From a virus: a DNA stretch of 27,734 nt. The stretch covers positions 1-27,734 of the IMG/VR virus record IMGVR_UViG_3300023093_000072, one strand, 5' to 3'. Below the pieces are notes generated by a model. The model was not told the DNA's origin. It saw only the letters and a list, made by a program, of their open reading frames with translations, and did no database searches. Within the stretch, counting starts at the first letter, position 1. Each line of letters opens with the position of its first letter. Made by a program: the position numbers and the translations under genes. Shown here piece by piece: positions 20,320 through 27,734 of the stretch.

Positions 20320-20582
20320 TATGTATTCACCTCTTTCTTGAGTTGTTTATTGGTTTCTCGCAGAACTGCAGCCTTCTGCATTTTCTCTGCGTGTTTCTGT
20401 GTGTATAGCTTAGTGCCGAATGGTAACTTGTGTTTAGCAAGGTACTGGGTTCGATTTAGCTTATGCACACGAGATACATGTAACATCAAGTTAGTCTCAG
20501 ACTTGAAGTCACACTTTTTTTCTAGACAGTAGGTATTGTCTGCCGCTTGTTGCCAAGCATTGCGACCACCTTGCCTATACAT
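20319..20582 (-). CDS. C2H2-like zinc-finger protein (87 aa, start uncertain)
   Basis: The core is YCLEKKCDFKSETNLMLHVSRVH: Cys-x4-Cys then His-x4-His, a C2H2-type finger. It is followed by a region similar to those of phage regulators (KLNRTQYLAKHKLPFG) and a charged helix (AEKMQKAAVLRETNKQ). The ATG at 20582 is taken as start. An AGGAGG lies at 20624-20619, 6 nt before an in-frame ATC codon (20612), and transcription from a good promoter starts at about 20649, so an upstream non-canonical start adding 10 residues is possible. It is likely a DNA-binding regulator of its own operon. Confidence 0.7.
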   Translation of the reverse strand: MYRQGGRNAWQQAADNTYCLEKKCDFKSETNLMLHVSRVHKLNRTQYLAKHKLPFGTKLYTQKHAEKMQKAAVLRETNKQLKKEVNT

Positions 20583-20655
20583 TCGTGTAATCTGTGATTG
20601 AAAACTTGTGATAACACACCTCCTGTGAACTACCGATATTTTAATGTACACACCT

Positions 20656-20684
20656 ATCGTACCACCCATAAAACGAAGTGTCAA
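20656..20684 (-). promoter_or_regulatory. Promoter TTGACA-17-TACGAT of the leftward operon
   Basis: On the minus strand a perfect TTGACA (20684-20679) and TACGAT (20661-20656) are separated by 17 bp. It is the best -35 in the window and drives the C2H2-like, 137-aa and ParB-like genes. Confidence 0.7.
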
Positions 20685-20752
20685 CACATTTTTACCACCA
20701 TTCTCACCACGACTGTGCCGCCTCTCCGTAACCCCTGTTTTTCACCTTTATA

Positions 20753-20782
20753 TATACTAGATATAGATAAACAAGATATAGA
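20753..20782 (+). promoter_or_regulatory. Rightward promoter with paired AGATATAGA repeats
   Basis: TATACT (20753-20758) would initiate near 20765. Two copies of AGATATAGA (20759-20767 and 20774-20782) lie 15 bp apart from start to start across the start point, as an operator might. The gene's ATG is 13 nt beyond. The intervening gap 20583-20795 otherwise holds only the leftward promoter. Confidence 0.4.
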
Positions 20783-20795
20783 AAGAGACGACAAC

Positions 20796-21089
20796 ATGTC
20801 CGTGACTAACCCACAATTACTCTTAAAACTTAGCAAGAATAAGTTTTACAAGCTAACAAAAGCAGAACAGGAAATCTTAGACGATTTTTTAGCGAAAAAC
20901 TCGGAAAGCGATACGACGAACTCTCCGAAGACGAAATCACGCAAGCTCGCAAAGACTACCCCTGCAACTGTCAGCACAACCCCTGATGAAACACCTACGT
21001 TCACACGCAACTACTTCGAACGCGAAACTGGCGAAATACCAGAAGAAGATGTAGTGAATCTGCGAGATGACGACAATGCAGGCAAATAA
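20796..21089 (+). CDS. Hypothetical Ser/Thr-rich protein (97 aa)
   Basis: The N-terminal 35 residues (MSVTNPQLLLKLSKNKFYKL, then TKAEQEILDDFLAK) form one or two helices. A Ser/Thr/Lys/Pro-rich linker (SDTTNSPKTKSRKLAKTTPA) and an acidic end (EIPEEDVVNLRDDDNAGK) follow. It is probably a small, partly disordered phage protein; the function is unknown. The longer reading back to 20598 crosses the leftward promoter and is rejected. It overlaps the next gene by 23 nt. Confidence 0.65.
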   Translation: MSVTNPQLLLKLSKNKFYKLTKAEQEILDDFLAKNSESDTTNSPKTKSRKLAKTTPATVSTTPDETPTFTRNYFERETGEIPEEDVVNLRDDDNAGK

Positions 21090-21303
21090 CTTTCACGAAA
21101 TCCGCTGCCCATACGAGAAGCTATCTCGAACCAACGGTCAAAACTACAAATGTAATTCACTTTGTGTGAAAGTATCTGACGGCTCAGCTGGTGAAGCTCG
21201 GTGCCGCAAGTGCTACGCAAACTTCATCTTTACTGTAGTAGACGGTAACGTGCAAACTCAGACTATTCAACAGGTCGTAAGCGCGAACCACACTAAGAAA
21301 TAA
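21067..21303 (+). CDS. Com-like zinc-ribbon protein (78 aa)
   Basis: The pattern IRCPYEKLSRTNGQNYKCNS then LCVKVSDGSAGEARCRKCYANF recalls the phage Mu Com family (RC..C.klL ... KC.rC), although the second Cys of the first pair is Tyr or Glu here. The five Cys residues could form a zinc ribbon. In Mu, Com binds RNA and stimulates translation of mom, a DNA-modification gene. The start could be 21067 or the ATG at 21076. It overlaps the upstream gene. The Com relation is tentative. Confidence 0.6.
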   Translation: MTTMQANNFHEIRCPYEKLSRTNGQNYKCNSLCVKVSDGSAGEARCRKCYANFIFTVVDGNVQTQTIQQVVSANHTKK

Positions 21304-21315
21304 GCAGACTTATAG

Positions 21316-23844
21316 ATGAAGATCGTCCGACCCGATAAGCTCAGAACAATGAAGCAGACTATCAAGCGTATTCACTACGCTACTGCTTTCTATTCCGAAA
21401 CAGCGGTCGACTCAGTAGAATACTACGAGCAAGGTACAGACGCTCCTACAATCATCTCAAGCAACATCACTACAGCTGGCTCATTCAACTCTGCAGTTGG
21501 GTCACGAAATGTACTTAAAATACACGGTATTGTTGACCAAACAGAAGGATTGAGCGCAGACTCAGCACTTTTGGTGCAAAAAGAGACGCTTGCGGTTATT
21601 TATAACGGTGATTTGCAGTCTACGGATACTTGGGATACGTCAACTGTCGCTGGTTGGTACCTCAGCACAGAGGGTGGCGAAAGTTTAGCTTCAGTAACCG
21701 CTTCTGAACACCACAGCGGTACGCAATCACTACGGTTGCACGTTGACGATGAAGACAATTATGTTAAAGCTGGTGTTTCTGACGCTCTAGACGTACCAAA
21801 TATCATACGGCTTACCCCTGAAGGTCTTTATACCTTCTCTTTCTGGCACAAATCTACCGAAGAGGGGGTTCTAAACCTCGTTTTGACAATGCAACAAGCA
21901 AACGGGGATACAGTTTACCTTCAAGCAGATGGTACTTGGGGTGAAACACCTAACATCGCTATCTCAACAAGCGACACCTGGACTAAATATACGATCAACT
22001 TTGAAGCTCAAGACCGAGTTCGACTAATGCAATCACCACTTATGGATCTTTACTTGCAAACTGGTAACGGTTCTGCGGGTATCGACTACTTCTTAGACGA
22101 CGTGACCCTCGAACCACAAGTAACGAACAACGCTGACCTGGCTTACTTTGATCGTTTTATCCTTCACCGTGGGGAAGTAACGAAGGTTGAAAAAGACGAA
22201 GACGCACCTAGCACTACAATCACCATTGATGACGCTATCGTTGTCGCGGCTTCAACCCCTTACGGTGGTCTTAACCTCGATTACCCTGTGACAATTGAGG
22301 GCTTGATTAACGCAATCGCAACATCAGTTATTACAAATGGTAGCGCGGTTTATCCAGATAACCTACCTAACCTCGACTACTCACTCGAGTCTGACGCGTT
22401 CGCTAATATCCAGAACTATATGGTTCGTGACTTCATCGCGGACATCGCAGAAGCGACAGGGTCAACTGCTCGAATTACACCTCAAAATCAGCTAGAGTTT
22501 ACCCCACTCAGCATGGACCCAGTCGACACGCTCGACCACAGCACCCTCAGTAAGCTCAAGGTTATTGCTACAACTGGTAGGGTTAACCAATTGTCACTAT
22601 CTCGTCAACCACAAGATGACAACATCGTAGAAACTAACGAAGTATCAGCAGTCGCAGACGGTTTGACCACATATCGTATCGTAAATAACTGGATTATGGA
22701 CCCGAACCGAGCCGCTTTCATCGTCAACCTATTCAACGACGTGTATGACGGTATCGAATACTACACAGGTAGAGCAGAAACAATCGGGCTATGTGCTTAT
22801 GACGTTGGTGACGTGATCGTCATGGACAACGGTGGTGACGAATACAATATGTTCATCAACGAAATCGACCTCGTTCTAGAGGGTGGTAGCATTAAAGAAA
22901 CGCTCGTGTCAGTTCCATTTGACGACGGTACGACAAACCAACAAACTGCTGGTAATGTCTTAACTACGCTTTACAACACAAAGATTCAAGTAGACCACCA
23001 AAACAACAGCATCACGTCTCTCGTGGCTGAGTACACATCATTTGCAAACGAAACTACTTCGCAATTCACCCAAGTGCTTCAAACTCTCGAAAACATCACA
23101 TCAACGATTCAATCGACTGGTGGCGGTAACTTAATCCAAAACTCTGTCGGCTTCTCTCGCGAAGGTACAGCCCTATCTCACTGGACCGAATCTGGTACGG
23201 GCACACTCAGCTCTCAAGACGCTCCATCTTCACTCGCATACGGTGCGGTATCAGGTCACTCGATTATGCTTACAGGCAGCAGCAAGAAAATAAGCCAGCG
23301 CGTACCAGTTACGCTTGGTGGTGAATACTCATTCTCAGTCTATGCAAGCAAGACGACTGCAGGTAATGCTCATATCCGTCTTTCAAACTCAGTAGACAGC
23401 TACGAATTTGATCTACTTTCAGGGCAAATCTACACTTGGACTTTCTTCTACACGGAAGGTATAATAGCTTCAGACGTATACTTCGACATCGAAATCGAAT
23501 CAGACGGTGCGTCCGCATTTTACATCACCGACCCAATGCTCGTGACTGGTGTTTACCGCCAAGTTTGGTCACAGTTTAACGGTGAAATCCTCAACACGAG
23601 TGTCCAGATCGACACACGCGGTATTCGGGTATACTCAGATGAGAACGTTGGTTCATACACAATGATGACACCAAGCGAGTTCGCCTCATACGACTCAAAC
23701 AATGAAGTCGCGTTCCGAGCAAACAACGACACTATCGAAATGAACAATATGCTTGTAAATGGTGATACATATTACCAAAACTCGCGAGTATTCATTCGAC
23801 AGGACAGTGACGGTCTATCATATTACATTAGAGACCCAGCATAG
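21316..23844 (+). CDS. Tal-like tail/baseplate protein with two carbohydrate-binding-like modules (842 aa)
   Basis: The middle (about residues 430-540: RVNQLSLSRQPQDDNIVETN ... YRIVNNWIMDPNRAAFIVNL ... YDVGDVIVMDNG) matches the siphophage tail-associated (Tal/gp21-like) baseplate fold that closes the tail tube. Two jelly-roll modules are recognisable by the 'Gly-Trp/Ser-His...Ser-Leu-Arg' start and 'Asp-Asp-Val' or 'Asp-Pro-Met' end: about 97-270 (SGTQSLRLHVDDEDNYVKAG ... DYFLDDVTLE) and about 604-745 (GGNLIQNSVGFSREG ... FYITDPMLVTG). They probably bind host glycans. A coiled region (SQFTQVLQTLENITSTIQST) precedes the second. The start at 21316 has no RBS; an ATG at 21349 is an alternative. 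Confidence 0.78.
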   Translation: MKIVRPDKLRTMKQTIKRIHYATAFYSETAVDSVEYYEQGTDAPTIISSNITTAGSFNSAVGSRNVLKIHGIVDQTEGLSADSALLVQKETLAVIYNGDLQSTDTWDTSTVAGWYLSTEGGESLASVTASEHHSGTQSLRLHVDDEDNYVKAGVSDALDVPNIIRLTPEGLYTFSFWHKSTEEGVLNLVLTMQQANGDTVYLQADGTWGETPNIAISTSDTWTKYTINFEAQDRVRLMQSPLMDLYLQTGNGSAGIDYFLDDVTLEPQVTNNADLAYFDRFILHRGEVTKVEKDEDAPSTTITIDDAIVVAASTPYGGLNLDYPVTIEGLINAIATSVITNGSAVYPDNLPNLDYSLESDAFANIQNYMVRDFIADIAEATGSTARITPQNQLEFTPLSMDPVDTLDHSTLSKLKVIATTGRVNQLSLSRQPQDDNIVETNEVSAVADGLTTYRIVNNWIMDPNRAAFIVNLFNDVYDGIEYYTGRAETIGLCAYDVGDVIVMDNGGDEYNMFINEIDLVLEGGSIKETLVSVPFDDGTTNQQTAGNVLTTLYNTKIQVDHQNNSITSLVAEYTSFANETTSQFTQVLQTLENITSTIQSTGGGNLIQNSVGFSREGTALSHWTESGTGTLSSQDAPSSLAYGAVSGHSIMLTGSSKKISQRVPVTLGGEYSFSVYASKTTAGNAHIRLSNSVDSYEFDLLSGQIYTWTFFYTEGIIASDVYFDIEIESDGASAFYITDPMLVTGVYRQVWSQFNGEILNTSVQIDTRGIRVYSDENVGSYTMMTPSEFASYDSNNEVAFRANNDTIEMNNMLVNGDTYYQNSRVFIRQDSDGLSYYIRDPA

Positions 23845-23864
23845 AAATAAACAGGTATATATAA

Positions 23865-26800
23865 ATGGCAGGTTCATCAACACAACGAAATGGCTCAGGT
23901 TCTTTTGGAAACTGGGTTCTTCGTATTGTCTGGTCATCATCAGTAGACGTACCAAACAACCGCTCACGTGTTGACGCAACCCTTCAACTCGTTATCCCTG
24001 GCGGTGCCTCAATCGCCGCTACAGAATCTGGTTCGATCAACATTAACGGTCAGTCATTCGGTTTCTCACGTGGCTCAACAACTCGCGGTGCAGGTACGCA
24101 TAACCTTTACTCTTACTCAACTTGGGTGCCGCACAATGGTGACGGTACGAAAGCTATCTATGTAGGTGGTTCATTCAGCTCTGGTTGGTCATTCTATAAC
24201 AACTCAGGTGGTCCACGAGATGTCGGTGGTAACTTCGGTCTTGATAATATTCCTCGCAACCCTAACATTCAGGGGGCTTCTGACTTCAACGACGAAGGCA
24301 CACCTAGCGTGTCTTACGCAAACCCAGCAGGGAACACTGTTACTGGGTTCTTTATGCTACCGAGCATTACTGGTGGTACTCAATACGCATGGCGAAACTT
24401 CGGTGCGAACGGTGGGCAGACATACAACTGGTCACTAAGCACGGCTGAACGAAACGCTATCAGAAATGCGATGAAGAACGTCGCTTCTACGACTGTCCGC
24501 TACTACATCGGTAACGGTCTTGGTTCTGACCAAACAATCGACCGAACCGTCTCTATCGTTGGTGGTGAACCTACATTTAGCCAATTCGGCTACTACGACA
24601 ACAACCCTGACACGGTTGAAATCACAGGTAACGATCAATACCTAATCCAGAGCTACTCAGAACCACACATCACGATCGAGTACCCATCTCAAGCAGCCAC
24701 AGCGAACAAATACGCTACAATGAACTCATACCTAGCTGTTACACCTTGGAACTCTGTCAACATACCCTTTGACGACGAAGACATCGACGTTGGTGTAGAC
24801 ATTGCAAACTACGGTGACAACTTCAACTTTCAAGTAAGCGCAAAAGACTCACGTGGTAAAATGACGCTCGCAAGCAAAACTGCGAACCTATTACCATACA
24901 ATTCACCTATCTTAAACATCAATGCTGAACGTATTGACTCTGGTGAAGGCGATTTTGACGCAGTTCAAATGCAAATCGGTGGTCGTTTTTCACCACTAAC
25001 CGTGTCTGGCTCACCTAAGAATGCGGTAGATTCAGATGACGGTGTATCATACCGCGCTCGAAACCTCACATCTGCGGGTGAATGGGGTGCTTGGGACAAC
25101 GTGGATAATACCAGCGATGCTTCAGGTAACGTAACTGTACCTGACTTCACGGCTACTACTTTCGCTGCGGGTGAAACTACATACGCAGAAGCAAACACAT
25201 ACCAAATCGAAGTGAAGATGACTGATAAGCTCGAAACAAAGTCTTATTTCTTCACCCTAGAACGATCAATCCCTCTATTCAAAATCGGTAACGATGACGT
25301 TATTTATTACAAGGGTATCGCAATGGACGACTACATTGTGTCTGTCGCCCCTGAAGGCCCATCTGGTGCAACTGGTTCTCAAGGTGCAACTGGTGTTGGT
25401 CCAACTGGTCCCCAAGGTCAAATCGGTAACACTGGGGCTACGGGTCCAGCTGGTGTCCGTGGTTTCACGGGTGTAACTGGTGTTCGTGGATTTACAGGTG
25501 TCACAGGTGCTACTGGTGTCGGTGAAACTGGTCCAACTGGTGCAACAGGTGTTCAAGGCCCAAGCGGGCCAACTGGTCCTGAAGGTCAGACTGGTGCTCT
25601 CGGTTTCACTGGTGTAACTGGTCCATCAAACTACGACGTATGGGTCGCAGAGGGTGGTGTCGGTGGTACTGGCGCGTTCTTGATTACTGCTCGTGGTGCA
25701 ACAGGTGCCGCTGGTAATACAGGTGCCTCTGGTAACACAGGTTCAACTGGTATCCAAGGTCAAACAGGGCCAAGAGGGTTCACTGGTGCAAATGGTTCAA
25801 CTGGTGCTACAGGTACTGGTATTCAAATCGTCGGTACAGTTTCCACTGCGGGTAACCTACCTGCTTCTGGCGCAGACGGTGACGTTTACATTGCTACTGA
25901 TACTGGTCACGGTTGGACATACAACGGCACAACTTGGATTGACATCGGTCCGCTAACAGGTCCAACAGGTCCTCAAGGTGCGACGGGTGCTGGTGCAACG
26001 GGTGCCTCTGGTATTCAGGGTGTACAGGGTCAAACTGGTCCAATCGGTCGCACGGGTCCAACAGGGCCAATGGGTGCTTCTGGTGTTGGTGTTCGTATCC
26101 TTGGTACGGTCGACAGCGTTGAAGACTTGCCTACTGATGCCTCTATTGGTGACGGTTGGATGGTTGATGGCGAACTTTACATTTGGGACGGTGACAGCTG
26201 GGAATCTGTTGGTCGCATTATGGGTCCTACGGGGTCTACTGGTGTGCGTGGTTCAACGGGTGTACAGGGGCCTTCTGGTGGCACTGGGCCATCTGGTGCT
26301 CGCGGCTTCACAGGGCCTACTGGTCCTCGAGGTGAAGGTGTTCAAGTTAAGGGCACAGTCATTGAAGAGTTCGACCTTTACGGTATTCCATCACCAGCAA
26401 CAGGTGACATCTACATCGTCACAAACCCTAACCACGACGCTTGGATTTGGAACGGTGTCATTTGGGAAAACCTCGGTCCTATTACAGTGGGCGCAACTGG
26501 TACTCCTGGTGCCCCTGGTAGCCCAGGTGGTGCGACTGGTCCCCTAGGTTTCACTGGTTCAACTGGGCCAATTGGTGCGACTGGAGCTACTGGTTCTGGT
26601 GCGACAGGTTCTCCTGGGCCAACTGGTGCTACAGGCCCAGTAGGTGCAACAGGTACTCCAGGTTCAATCGGTACTATCGGTAACACTGGTCCTTCTGGTG
26701 CCGCTGGTAACACTGGTGCAACGGGTGTATCTGTTGGGTTCAGAATGTCTTACATTGGTGACACACCAAACGACCTAGACCCTACTTCAGGTAAGTTCTC

Positions 26801-27734
26801 AGCTGACTCCGCTACTTTCGGGTCAGTGACTAAACTCCGTCTCGACTCGCTTGACTTCGCAGGGCAAGATCGTGCTTCACTATACGAATTGATTAACAGC
26901 TCATTGGTATCACCAAAGGGTTACTTCTACGCGACACGAAGCACTGGGTCATTCCAGACAAATGTGTTCGCAATCGACACTGTTACAAATATGGTTGGTT
27001 GGTATATGTTCGAGGTCACTCCGATCTCGGGTACAGCTCTTTCAACAAACGACTATACCTTCATCTATATCCCTAACTCAGCAGAAGGTCCTCCAGGTCC
27101 AACTGGTGCGACAGGTCTACGAGGGTTAGCTGGTGTCGCAGGTGCGACAGGTCCACAAGGTTCTCCTGGTGGTGCTACTGGTGCAACTGGTCCTGCAGGG
27201 GCAACTGGTCCGATAGGTCAAACAGGTGTTCGCGGGTTCACTGGTCCGCAAGGTAACACTGGTGCGGGTGCTACGGGTGCTCAAGGTGTTCAAGGCCCTC
27301 CAGGTGCGACGGGTACAGCTGGTACGGCTGGTGCTACGGGTCCAGTCGGTGCGACAGGTGTGGGTGCTACAGGTGCGACAGGGCCAGCTGGTTCAAATGT
27401 CGTATCAGCTAAGGGTGATTTAATCGTAGGTGACGCAACTGCAACGCCTCAACCATTCAGTGTGGGTGTAAACGGTCACGTTCTGACTGCAGACTCAGCT
27501 CAGCCGCTCGGTGTGAAATGGGCACCACCTTCAGGTGGCGGGGGCGGTGGTGGTTCACTCGGTGAAATTCGTCACGCTCAAGCAACCATTTACGACTACA
27601 TGGGTACGGCACCAATCTCGACTTCAGAGTCTGATCCAGTTTGGTCACTCACCCGATTAACATTAACTTCACCAGTATTAGTAGAAGTAGCATACGATTC
27701 CTGGGATAACCGTGCTACAGCAACGTACTCATAG
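23865..27734 (+). CDS. Collagen-like tail fibre/receptor-binding protein (1289 aa)
   Basis: Residues 1 to about 495 form a beta-rich tail-attachment part ([20 protein letters not shown] ...) resembling DUF859-type minor structural proteins. From about 497 come Gly-X-Y repeats, mostly Gly-X-Thr, broken by three homologous inserts that begin [16 protein letters not shown] and GVQVKGTV (about 651, 741 and 823) and contain a Trp-x-Gly-x-x-Trp end. A globular insert lies at about 955-1072, then more repeats, and a C-terminal domain ([20 protein letters not shown] ... [10 protein letters not shown]) to 1289. Collagen repeats should make a triple helix, so the fibre is trimeric. The last codon is a stop that ends the window. 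Confidence 0.88.
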   Translation: MAGSSTQRNGSGSFGNWVLRIVWSSSVDVPNNRSRVDATLQLVIPGGASIAATESGSININGQSFGFSRGSTTRGAGTHNLYSYSTWVPHNGDGTKAIYVGGSFSSGWSFYNNSGGPRDVGGNFGLDNIPRNPNIQGASDFNDEGTPSVSYANPAGNTVTGFFMLPSITGGTQYAWRNFGANGGQTYNWSLSTAERNAIRNAMKNVASTTVRYYIGNGLGSDQTIDRTVSIVGGEPTFSQFGYYDNNPDTVEITGNDQYLIQSYSEPHITIEYPSQAATANKYATMNSYLAVTPWNSVNIPFDDEDIDVGVDIANYGDNFNFQVSAKDSRGKMTLASKTANLLPYNSPILNINAERIDSGEGDFDAVQMQIGGRFSPLTVSGSPKNAVDSDDGVSYRARNLTSAGEWGAWDNVDNTSDASGNVTVPDFTATTFAAGETTYAEANTYQIEVKMTDKLETKSYFFTLERSIPLFKIGNDDVIYYKGIAMDDYIVSVAPEGPSGATGSQGATGVGPTGPQGQIGNTGATGPAGVRGFTGVTGVRGFTGVTGATGVGETGPTGATGVQGPSGPTGPEGQTGALGFTGVTGPSNYDVWVAEGGVGGTGAFLITARGATGAAGNTGASGNTGSTGIQGQTGPRGFTGANGSTGATGTGIQIVGTVSTAGNLPASGADGDVYIATDTGHGWTYNGTTWIDIGPLTGPTGPQGATGAGATGASGIQGVQGQTGPIGRTGPTGPMGASGVGVRILGTVDSVEDLPTDASIGDGWMVDGELYIWDGDSWESVGRIMGPTGSTGVRGSTGVQGPSGGTGPSGARGFTGPTGPRGEGVQVKGTVIEEFDLYGIPSPATGDIYIVTNPNHDAWIWNGVIWENLGPITVGATGTPGAPGSPGGATGPLGFTGSTGPIGATGATGSGATGSPGPTGATGPVGATGTPGSIGTIGNTGPSGAAGNTGATGVSVGFRMSYIGDTPNDLDPTSGKFSADSATFGSVTKLRLDSLDFAGQDRASLYELINSSLVSPKGYFYATRSTGSFQTNVFAIDTVTNMVGWYMFEVTPISGTALSTNDYTFIYIPNSAEGPPGPTGATGLRGLAGVAGATGPQGSPGGATGATGPAGATGPIGQTGVRGFTGPQGNTGAGATGAQGVQGPPGATGTAGTAGATGPVGATGVGATGATGPAGSNVVSAKGDLIVGDATATPQPFSVGVNGHVLTADSAQPLGVKWAPPSGGGGGGGSLGEIRHAQATIYDYMGTAPISTSESDPVWSLTRLTLTSPVLVEVAYDSWDNRATATYS
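25353..27400 (+). repeat. Collagen-coding repeats with three interrupting insert copies
   Basis: GGT-rich 9-nt units (often GGTGCNACN) make two main blocks, about 25353-26730 and 27085-27395. Inserts at about 25816, 26087 and 26335 are diverged copies of one roughly 50-residue domain. Such repeats are prone to length change by slippage or recombination, which would alter fibre length. Confidence 0.75.

Noticed and set aside
26411-26713. Minus-strand 100-aa Pro/Val-rich ORF
   Set aside because: It is the antisense shadow of the collagen repeats (the reverse complement of Gly-X-Thr codons gives a Pro/Val-rich frame) and has no RBS.
25353-27400. Tandem repeats considered as a CRISPR array or non-coding satellite
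   Set aside because: The unit is 9 nt in phase with one long frame and translates to Gly-X-Y collagen; there are no spacers.

Overview
This window looks like a tailed double-stranded DNA phage (Caudoviricetes-type). It carries small and large terminase subunits, a Tal-like tail protein, a 1289-residue collagen-like fibre, an amidase endolysin, two HNH endonucleases, two ParB-like proteins and a phage-borne tmRNA. Base composition is intermediate (roughly mid-40s % G+C by eye). UGA is used as an ordinary stop, often in ATGA overlaps, so the standard bacterial code applies. The host cannot be fixed from sequence. The lysin and fibre modules resemble those of phages of Gram-positive bacteria, and a Saccharibacteria/actinobacterial type of host is a weak guess. 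No portal, major capsid, tape measure, integrase or DNA polymerase is recognisable. Either this is part of a larger genome or something is unusual (see findings).

Layout. (1) 1-5551, minus strand: a tightly overlapping operon of small genes, many Cys-rich or coiled-coil, with an SPFH/band-7 membrane protein, ending in a 58-aa gene and the endolysin (cut by the left edge). A 42-bp divergent promoter region (5552-5593) drives it and the rightward genes. (2) 5594-11061, plus: a phage domain protein, a TET-associated-type glycosyltransferase, TerS, TerL, a free-standing degenerate intein-like protein, a ParB-like protein, an HNH nuclease and a 56-aa gene. (3) 11058-12626, minus: LemA, a Cys-containing 80-aa protein and a two-TM protein. 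(4) 12705-13061: tmRNA. (5) 13114-18451, plus: small genes, then two glycosyltransferases and a SAM methyltransferase, then a roughly 190-bp non-coding gap, a possible 43-aa minus-strand gene and more small genes. (6) 18491-19027: an HNH/AP2 homing-type endonuclease with a terminator. (7) 19091-20582, minus: ParB-like, hypothetical and C2H2-like genes. (8) 20796-27734, plus: two small genes, the Tal-like protein with two carbohydrate-binding-like modules, and the collagen fibre, whose stop codon is the last base of the window.

How it may work together. Several promoter-proximal genes lie only 6-10 nt after a TATAAT-type box and lack a Shine-Dalgarno sequence, suggesting leaderless mRNAs, while many downstream genes use AGGAG-type sites or stop/start overlaps. 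The lysis end of the left operon carries a hairpin that hides a ribosome-binding site and has a promoter -10 inside it, recalling phage T4 gene e. The glycosyltransferase/methyltransferase cluster and the Gly-X-Thr-rich fibre could form a virion glycosylation system. The SPFH and LemA proteins point to remodelling of the host membrane, and the tmRNA to ribosome rescue under phage control.
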